DNA from: Bimuria novae-zelandiae CBS 107.79
Taxonomy: Eukaryota > Ascomycota > Dothideomycetes > Pleosporales > Didymosphaeriaceae
Reading direction: 5' to 3'
DNA: 64,000 bases
Assembly: GCA_010015655.1 (NCBI GenBank)
Contig: ML976660.1
Location: 1,166,054 to 1,230,053 of the forward strand
This document shows, in pieces, positions 55,993 through 64,000 of the stretch (the stretch's first letter is position 1; each line of letters starts with the position of its first letter). The notes under the pieces are model-generated. The model worked only from the letters and a program-made list of their open reading frames with translations, was not told the DNA's origin and searched no databases. Position numbers and translations under genes: made by a program.

Positions 55993-56850
55993 GGTTGCTC
56001 ATGCGAAGGGACTCCGACTCAAGGTGCCGGTCTGCACAGGCGGCTATTCCATTGCGAATGAAATGTAATGCCAGCTATCGGCAACATGGCCATTCTTTCC
56101 CGGAAACGAATGAAGGGTTACGAGTGCGACGGGTATGGTTTCTCTGATTATTTTTTATTGGAATCTCGGGTAATTGTTTTGGGTATGAGCTGCCGGTGAC
56201 TAATTGTACCGGAATAACTTAGCCCAGATTTGTGTACTCAGCAAGTCATGCTTTCTTGGAATGTGGCGGTATGGAAAAGTTTGCATGCAAGTGTACTAGG
56301 CCTGGAATGAAATTTTCACGTCGGCTGCCTGACCCCAAGCAAGCGATGAGACAGCTGTGACACACTTTGAGGTTCAATAAGCGACTGCGAAAGTACTTCG
56401 AGATCGTAACAAACTTTACTGCGTCCGAATTTATCAGCTGTTGACGGTACTGAAGCAGTGGTCTACCGCGTTTCCGAGATCTGCAATACGTCTTGGCGCT
56501 GAACCTTGGTGTGGTGTGGCTAGTAGCCTAGTACCTCCTCGTACGCGAACGCGCCATCCTTGAGTGGATCCCATCTTTCTCCTTTCCTCAACATCGAACA
56601 AGTCGACGCCATCAAGCAAGTGCCATCCAAGGCTATGGCCAAGACCTCCTTTTGCGCCCATTTCATTCCTTAGCAAACACGCCACACGTCGAGCAATGGT
56701 AGCGCTTGTCATTCCTTAGCGAATGGTAAGCAGTCGCGGGCGACATACCGTTGAACTACTTCCTCTGCTATCATCGCTCACCCACATTATCGCAAGTGCA
56801 CCATTATCGGTGGTCCACGTCGCAGCAGGCTCTCTGCAGCGACCACCACC
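55993..56850. other. Intergenic region between members 3 and 4
   Basis: About 0.86 kb; no gene or repeat seen. Confidence 0.5.
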
Positions 56851-58655
56851 ATGAGTTCAATTACCTACGCCACGTCCAAGGACTGGCTGGACATCATGAA
56901 GAACAGGTCCAAGTTGCGCATGCACGAATTGATAGAACGGTTGGGGTTGCGGGCGAAATGGAGTCAGAATAAGCGTGGCAAAACAAATTTTGAGAGCGCG
57001 TTAGTGCGCGACCTTGTCACAGACATGGGCGATGTCGTTGCCACCGTTCCGAAAGAGTCGGATGAGCTGGTCAAGTTCTTATCGGCGGAAGGAAGTCTGA
57101 AGGAGCAGGTTGAAGGCCTGTTGCAGAAGCATGGCGCTGCAATATGGGGGAGAGTGGGCGACAGGGAGCACCTGATCAGTGTTGGTGAGCCTGGCGTCGA
57201 GGAAGGGCTTTACCCTAGAGATCTCCACTTTGAGACAGAAGAAGACCGCGAACAGTATGTTCAATCGTCAGAAATTTTGCGTAGTTACACTGACGGGCAG
57301 ACAGGATACGTATCCTGCTACATTGGTGGCTTGGAATGAAGGCCATCAATGTCATCCTTGCTCGTGACCGCCTTGATCGGGAAAGGAAAAAGAAAGAGGA
57401 AAACAAAAGAGCGAGAATTGAGACGGACATTCCGCCGGAAAGTACAAGCTCGAGTTTCGTTCCCTTGGCCCCGAATCAAGGCGCGCCGGGTGCTTTGAAT
57501 ACGAATATTCCTCCAGTGCCAGTCGCAGAACATCCCCGCCATATACAACTCTATAAGGCGGAAACTACATCACGCGGCAGCCCTATATTGGCGGCTGTCA
57601 GCACTCCACCAGAATCGAGCCAAAGTCCAATAGGGCCGGCGCAGGGCGCTCCCAATCCGAGCCACTTCACAGCGGTGAACACGAGCTCAGCGCATCCATC
57701 ACACGCGCAAAGCGTAGTAGATGGAGTATGGAATCGCCTTGCCGAAGTAGGCATAAACGGCTCACGAAATGGAAGCATGTCATCGCAAGCAGCGATTGGT
57801 ACACCTTTCACCGCAGGGACTCACACCATGGGACCTCGCAGGGCGTCCTTGGCCCCAGAGATTTCATCGCAGCCTGCGCCACCAGTGACCACCCGTCAAC
57901 TAGGCGCCGAGATTTCTCAATTGGTGTCAGATCTTACACCACAAGCGACGGCGACGAATGGACAGGGTGCCGTACCGGCCGTAGCGGCAGACGCACAACG
58001 CAGCAACCCGTACCCCGGCCTCGATGTGGAGACGTTGTACGCGCTACGCGATTACATTTACCAAGAGAAGACAGAGGTCGACTGGGACGAGGATGGGCTT
58101 TTGCGCCGCCTTGAAACAGCCTGGAGAGAAGGCGTGCGGTCAGACTACAATCGCATGCTGGACAACGTACCCGCGTTTATCGCGCGAGAACGCGCGTTCC
58201 TAACCTGGATCGAACTAAAGCGACATTTGGCCGACCTTCAGCGCGCTGGCACTCGTACGTACCCTATTATTACTCCCGTACCCTTACCCGAGGCGCACCC
58301 TCGCCTGTTTTTTTGTGCGCTTATACACTATACTAATCATGCCTAAGGCTGGGGCGAGGAAGGGACTACAGCGCCCGAAATCGAACGCCGCATCGAGCAG
58401 CATAGAACGCTGATGGGTGCGACGCGCGAGATTATTCGTAGCTACGAGGATATTGCACAGGTTGCTGGCGCAGGCGCGAATCACGACGAGCTGCTGCGAC
58501 AAGCCTTGGTGGTATTGGCAGGGAACAACAAGTACGCCGTAGAGCTGCAGTGGGCGAACGTGGAGTTCGTCGGGCTTATGCAGTGGTTAGCAGACGCCCT
58601 GGAGACGTTCGAGAGGGAGCAGGACGGCGAGACGGCCGTGTACTATTTCTCGTAG
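56851..58655 (+). CDS. LGL-IWG family member 4, intact
   Basis: Three exons (56851-57254, 57305-58254, 58348-58655), introns 50 and 93 bp in phases 2 and 1, give 553 residues. Family domain: DWLDIM (11-16), IERLGL (28-33), LLQKHGAAIWGR (90-101), YPRDL (121-125), EEDREQ, and across the first intron IRILLHWWLGMKAINVILAR. A Lys/Glu-rich helix and a Pro/Ser/Thr-rich linker with HFTAVNTSS follow. The C-terminal helical domain (DEDGLLRRLETAWREGV, AFLTWIELKRHLADLQ, HRTLMGATREIIRSYEDIA, VEFVGLMQWLADALETFE) is shared with member 5. ATG context is ACCACCATGA. No predicted catalytic or membrane motif. Unknown function. Confidence 0.82.
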
Positions 58656-60168
58656 ATTGAGAGTGTGTGCCGCTCAGCTTTTTGAGTTCCTGTTACTCGA
58701 AACAATATTGGCGACCTAGTGTCGAGGTGGAGTAGGTGTAGCGCGCATAGGCGTTTGAGGTTAGCCGTGGTACTAGGTAGTTGTGAAAATCTTATTACAG
58801 GATCAGTGTGGATGACATTCGGAGCTCGTTTAGGTCTGGCCACCTGGTGTTGAGTAACAATTTGCGAACAAATTAGCGGATCTACCGGCTGCTGAATCAG
58901 ACAATCAATTGCCCGGTGCGGCCAAGCTGGGGGAACTATCTCGCTCACGATGAGCTGAGTGAGTAGGCGTGCTGCGCGGTGTAGAATAATGCACGAGCGC
59001 CAACTCCTGCCAAGTCTCGCCATGTATGGACTTGCCGTCGCCTGCAGGCCCGCTCCGTTTGTTGGTCTGCACGAAACAGGCAATTGTTGGCAGGATCATT
59101 ACGCGACCGAGGGATTTTCCGCTAGATGCCCCTGCTCATGTAGTACGGCCGTCTCACGAGGGTAAGCGTACCTAGGGTCTTTTTTTTTTTTTTTCTATTT
59201 ATCGAGTCGTCCATCAGGCGTAGGCTAGCGCACTCGTATCGTATCTCGTTTTTGAGACATGTGAGTGCTAGATACGATCTGACTCGGGCTAGACGCTGCG
59301 GCGTTTCAAGCAGCGACATCTCTCTCGCACGCTCATGCCTCGGAGGTGAAAGTCAATAGTGGAGCAGGAGGGCATGGACGTGTCATGCAGCGAAGAGGTA
59401 CGGGCAATGTACACGGAGTACTTCTGGCAGGTCCAGTGGCCCGTGGTTACATTGGTGTAAGACTGTGCCACCTCGCACGCAATCAATACTTGTCTATCGC
59501 ACTATGGGAAGGCGTTCGCGCAACCCGTGCGACAGGCCGTAGAGATTACACCTGCATCAATGCGAGATTGCTGTTATCAGAGGTGTAAGGCGAGGATCAT
59601 ACAGGCCCTCTGGTACCAGTCGTCGTCATAGACAGCATTTTCCCGGAAGCGGTTACTGTTACGCGATGCGTTGCCAGCGGCTGAGGGGCGCGGCAGTAGC
59701 TGGCGAGGGTGGACCAGGGGCCTGTGTGGTGTAGGCGTCGGGTATTTTGGATGTATGCGGATAGTGGACTCTCAGACGGTGCATTAGAAGGGTGGCATAA
59801 CGAGGATATAATCTCAGGCGTCGTACATGAATAAGCAAGGGAAGCGCGACGGCCAATGAGGGCAGCGGCGTAGTATAGGCGCGAGTCATCGCCGTCGCAG
59901 CGTGGCCCTGGCGCCGTCGGATACTTTCTACTGCGGGCACAAGCGGCGCTTCATACCCAGCGGATCCGGTGCACACATTATTTCTCATTAGTGAACGAAC
60001 AGACAAAGTTTTCACACGCTGACTTTTGGCCTGGTAAGGTTACGCTAGTGTGGGACGTAGAGACGCCCCCTTTCCCCTAGTCGACGCTGGATACACCTCA
60101 ACAGACCACGTTTGACGTGACAAGTCGCACCTCCCGCCCATCCAAATCACCGCCCATGCGCGTCCATC
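58656..60168. other. Intergenic region between members 4 and 5
   Basis: About 1.5 kb. It contains a T16 homopolymer near 59179-59194 with no tRNA or 5S gene before it. No coding sequence supported. Confidence 0.5.
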
Positions 60169-62538
60169 ATGAGTGCCAGCTCCCGCAACTCGCCCTCCCA
60201 CATGGACGACGCGGGCGTGACGCGCTGGGATCGCCCGCGCTGGATCTCAGTGTTTAGCTCCCACAATCCAACCATCCGCGAGGTAACCGAGTGTCTAGGC
60301 CTCGGCCTGAGTGCGAGCAGCAGCACCACCAACCGTGGCATCCCCAAGTTCGACAATCCCGAGTATCGCAAGTTGTCGGGCGAGGTGACGCGCCTGTCGA
60401 AGGAGCTGCCCAAGGAACGCGACGCACTGCTGGACTTTGCCGCCAACCCCAACAGCCTGCACAATGAGCTCGAGGAGCTGCTCAAGACCTTTGGCACCGC
60501 CATCTGGGGCCGCAACACCGACCGCAGCTGCTTGCTTACGCCGGACCCGGCCAAGAAGACGTATCCCAGGGACCTCTTCATCGAGGACCCCGAGGACAAA
60601 GAGATGTGAGATGGCAACAGTAGACACGTGACCTCTGCATCATCATACTGACCATACCCAGCCTCAAGATCCACCTGCATCGATGGATCATCATCAAGGC
60701 GTGCTACTACATCCGGAATATGAAGCTCAAGCGACCGTCGAGTGCTAATGACTACGACACGCTTGCCGACATGGAGGCGGACGGCGACCCGAACAGTCCG
60801 AACAAGCCCCAGTTGGTAATGAATAGCCCTTTCATTAACCAACATTGTGAATATGCTGACTCCAGAGCAGTCGCCCAATGGCACCCCGCAGTCGCGCACC
60901 CCGTCGTCGACTGATGGTCCGACAACTGCCGGAGCCGAGTTCGCTGTGAAGCCCATCAACGGCAAGAAGCGCAAGAGCTCTGCCTTTGCATCGCTCTCAG
61001 ATGGAGACGAGATGGACTCCACGCCTGCTGCAAAGCGGTATCAGAGTCACACGATGCCTCTCTCGCGAAACAGCCCCCGCAAGTCCATCTTTTCCATCGT
61101 CCCTGATGGTCCTATCTCTGAGCACGTCCCACCTGTGCCAAGCCTCCCTCACAGCCACGCCAATGCCTCGCAAGCAGCGACTAATGGCGCCTCACCATCC
61201 GATTCTACCAGACCTCAGCTGACCACGTTGTCGAGCAACGATCTTAATGGCACACCGCGGCCACCTAACCCTGCACAGCCAGCTAATGGCTTCACAGCCG
61301 TCAATACCGGAGGCTTCACGTCTATCAACGCATCGCCACCGGTCAAGGATTCTCCATCACAGAAGCCGGCTGTCCCTGCGCCACATGTAAATGGGCGCAA
61401 CTACTCCAGTCCTTACGACTCCAGCTCATTTCACGGAGTACCTCTTGCGCAAAAGGCGTCAACCCCGCCAAAAGCGCCACCTCTCGTGACTGCCACTGCT
61501 CCAACTTCGGTTTCCGGGTTCCAGGCTATCAATTCGCCAGTCGTTGGCAATGGAGTCAGCGCGCGGAACTCGCCTAACTTCAAACATGTGCAGCCGCCTC
61601 AGCTACCATCGCAACATACTACTCAAGCGCAAGCGCAGGCACAGCTGCAACCGACCAGCAGATCGAATACACCGGTTATGCATCACCATCATCGCCCTGG
61701 TCTGACTCAGCAGCGATCAAGCAGGTCTAGTACCCCAATTGCACCATCGGTCACTTCGCAACCGCATCAACAAGTGCAGCCAGCGCAGCCAGCGCCAGCG
61801 CCAGCGCCAGCTCATCAATCTCCACGGTCGACCGGTGTACCTATTGCCCAAGCTCCGCCGCAACCTCCAGCAAGTCAACACATACAACCTGTCGCCGGTC
61901 CTCGTGTCCATCACGTCAATGTGCCACCGGTGCCTTCCGTTCCTGCGGGTTACAATCCTTCCCAAGCGCCGACGGTACTGAGAGGCCATCCTCATGAAGC
62001 TACGACACATCCTGCTCAAGCGATGCCTCAGCTTGATCTTGGCCTTCTGCAATGTGAAGTCCTTGGGTCACTAATACAGTATCTCTTCCCCAAACCGATG
62101 TCCCCACCGGACGAAAATGTGCTTCTCCATAAGATGGAGACTCTCTGGGTTCTCGGTGCACCGTATTTCAGCAAGGAAATTGGTCAACCCCAACCGTACG
62201 AAACGCATTCCAATGTGCTCCGGACGTGGATTGCAGAGCGGCGGAAAATCGCGCAATTGCGGCATAATTTCACCAGCCATCCGGCAGTGCCAGCAGGGGA
62301 GATGATAGAACGCCTCCTGGCGCTTAACGATCTCAGGATGATGCGGCTGAAGTGGAAGAACATGAGTAGCAATTTCGGGCTCAGCACCGAGGACGTACTG
62401 TGTCGCACGTTCACCATCATGACGAATACGGCCGGGACGGAGTATTTGTTCAAAGACGGCTTAGATAAGTTGAACGACGGGATATTCGAATTCCTGAAGA
62501 CGTCAGACATGCGCATCCTTATGCACACCAAGCGATAG
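60169..62538 (+). CDS. LGL-IWG family member 5, intact and longest
   Basis: Three exons (60169-60605, 60662-60815, 60868-62538), introns 56 and 52 bp in phases 2 and 0, give 753 residues. Family domain: RWISVF (24-29), CLGLGL (42-47), LLKTFGTAIWGRN (104-116), YPRDL (132-136), PEDKEM, then across intron 1 ILKIHLHRWIIIKACYYIRN. The first intron has the same phase and place as in member 4. A long Pro/Ser/Gln/Ala-rich disordered linker follows, with GFTAVNTGG, GFTSINAS and GFQAINSP repeats echoing member 4's HFTAVNTSS. The C-terminal helical domain has DENVLLHKMETLWVLGAPYF, VLRTWIAERRKIAQLR, EMIERLLALNDLRMMRLKWK and LFKDGLDKLNDGIFEFLK. Probably nuclear by composition; function unknown. Confidence 0.83.
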
Positions 62539-63504
62539 AAGCGCCCAAACGGTCCTCCGCAGCAGCCTTCCCTTTACTCTTCCCTTTACTCTTTTTCGAA
62601 ATTCCAAGAGTTCCTGTCAGTTTATCGGAGAGACCAAGACGGGTGATTCACGCACTTCGGGTGGCGATTATATTTCCTAAGGCTGGCCTTTTGCATCGAC
62701 TGGAAAAGTTTTAATACTGGGTCGGTGTCTTGATATTGGTTTTTCTCGCTTGTCTGAACGACTGCTATCGGCATTTCTTTTGTGTCATTGTTATGGGACT
62801 GGGGGCCATGGATGGTTCAGAGCTTAGCGCGGCGTTCACGGTATGGGTTCGCTTGGGGCGACTTTTTGGATACGCGGACTTGGCGTGTGTGTATTGCTAA
62901 TACCAGGGGGACTTGTATTCTGGGGCTAGAATGGGAGTGCTCAAGCTGGGATTTCTAGTTGGAAGTTGGGACGGTGGAAAGGTAGTGGTACCTTAGTGTA
63001 GGTTAATGGTCAAGCAAAATGGAATCGTCGAAGATATTTGCCTGGCTTGGTGGTAAACGGAAAGTACTTTGATGTATGGAATAGCCCCCACGAATACTAT
63101 GTTACAGTTGTGGACAGTGTTAGGGGAATGGTGTCGCACATGTGGGTGGGTTCTTGGTGCGGCCCCATCCGCTGTCCGTAGAGGGGCCCAGCATACATTC
63201 TACGGGACGAACTACAATATCCATCCCACCTCCGCCCGACGTTGCTCACAGTCAGTTAATCGCAACCTGGCCCCCATGCCGCCCCGTAGTCCCCCGGGAG
63301 ATGATGGTGCAATGCGGCAGTTTGATGGCTGGATTCCGTGTCACGCTACAGCTGAGGGCAGGCTGCAGCCGTAGGCTCGTGGGATAGGACCGCCTTGCGC
63401 CCACACAACATGCCTACCGCCTTCACCGGTACGGGTGGCTGCCTGCGTACCTCCGGCATTGTATATCTGCACGAAGGCCGATTCCAGCGCCCTTGTGGCA
63501 CGCC
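62539..63504. other. Intergenic region
   Basis: About 1 kb after member 5, starting with a CCCTTTACTCTT direct repeat at about 62568-62593. No gene seen. Confidence 0.5.
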
Positions 63505-64000
63505 ATGGTGTTGAGACTGTTCGTTCCGCCCGGTGAGTCAGCACGCCTGTGCCTGGAGAAGCACGCACGGCATACTGACTGCGAGCAGGAGAGGGCCAGC
63601 ACTACATCGTCCCGAAACGACCGGATCCCCTCGGCGCGAATGCTACGCTCCAGTACGTCGTCCTTTCGTCGACCGCCCTCGCCGCGGGGTACGCGTCCTT
63701 TGCTGCGCGGCACGAGCGGCGGATCGCGCCGCCCACGAAGGTCTCGCGCACGGCGCTGTTCATAAAGGCTTCCGGTAGATTGGGCGTGTGGGCTATAGTC
63801 GTCGGTGCTGCTGCAAATGCGTACTATCATAGGGGTTTCACGACGGTGGTGGTCTCGCAGCTGGTTCAGGACCCCACGCCGCCGAAGCTGTACGAGAAGA
63901 CGGACAAGTACACAGTCGAGGATGGCGGTCTGGCCGGTGCAGCAGCTGGTTTCATAGCCTTCCTGCCCACGCTGTTGATGCGACGAGCTACCGTCCCATG
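63505..64000 (+). CDS. Membrane protein, 5' part only (runs off the window)
   Basis: A mini-exon (63505-63532, MVLRLFVPP plus one base) joins through a 56-bp intron (GTGAGT...TACTGAC...GAGCAG, 63533-63588) to a frame open to the window end. The visible ~147 residues contain likely membrane segments (TLQYVVLSSTALAAGYASF; LGVWAIVVGAAANAYYH; GGLAGAAAGFIAFLPTLL) with basic loops between them (RHERRIAPPTKVSR). No family recognised. The start is tentative, as further upstream exons are possible. Truncated only by the window edge. Confidence 0.6.

Noticed and set aside
59179..59194. T16 run considered as an RNA polymerase III terminator
   Set aside because: The preceding 150 bp do not fold or read like a tRNA or 5S rRNA and have no A/B-box pair that I can see.
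60147..61022. 291-codon minus-strand open frame opposite family member 5
   Set aside because: It lies wholly over the spliced, family-supported exons of member 5 and has no similarity or splice logic of its own; it is an antisense shadow of GC-rich coding DNA.

Overview
The window is nuclear DNA from a filamentous ascomycete (Pezizomycotina). A Dothideomycete is possible, but that is a weak guess. Genes are split by short spliceosomal introns, mostly 43-63 bp with GTRNGT donors and CTRAY branch points. Transposon relics carry the C-to-T signature of repeat-induced point mutation (RIP). Recognisable products are fungal: Rad26/CSB, Arl1, a DUF3433 membrane protein, a DUF7137 surface protein and a fructosyl-amine/saccharopine-type oxidase. 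I found no tRNA or rRNA gene.

Left third (1-31 kb). Two transposon relics sit at the edge: a RIP-mutated Fot1/pogo transposase tail and a younger, truncated hAT transposase. An intact sugar transporter follows. From 7 to 12.3 kb lies a run of decayed metabolic genes: a rhodopsin-like membrane protein fragment, a metallo-hydrolase, a zinc alcohol dehydrogenase and an alpha/beta hydrolase. They lead into a 2.2 kb AT-rich RIP-degraded repeat block (12.8-15.0 kb) that contains one ~190-bp repeat in three copies. A compact intact stretch follows (FAD oxidase, Rad26, DUF7137 protein, a small membrane protein). A second decayed patch at 25.8-31 kb holds relics of an F-box protein, a berberine-bridge-type FAD oxidoreductase and an O-methyltransferase, the last behind a duplicated 166-bp upstream region.

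Middle (31-40 kb). Housekeeping-type genes: an arginine-rich disordered protein, a large conserved hypothetical protein with four exons, a small acidic protein and a perfectly spliced Arl1 GTPase.

Right third (41-63 kb). The most interesting feature is a set of five same-strand genes (41.4, 44.1, 54.2, 56.9 and 60.2 kb) that share a domain I do not recognise. Its signature is a tryptophan, then LGL, then F/H-G-x-x-[IL]-W-G, then YPRDL and an ILLHxW-like helix crossed by, or next to, a phase-2 intron. The first two copies are broken (in-frame TAG; frameshift and no ATG). The last three splice into complete proteins of 566, 553 and 753 residues. A DUF3433 membrane protein on the opposite strand and two unrelated hypothetical genes lie between them. 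A membrane protein gene runs off the right edge.

Several frameshifts fall at or beside short homopolymer runs, so some apparent pseudogenes may be assembly errors. Exon coordinates were worked out by hand from splice signals and reading frame.
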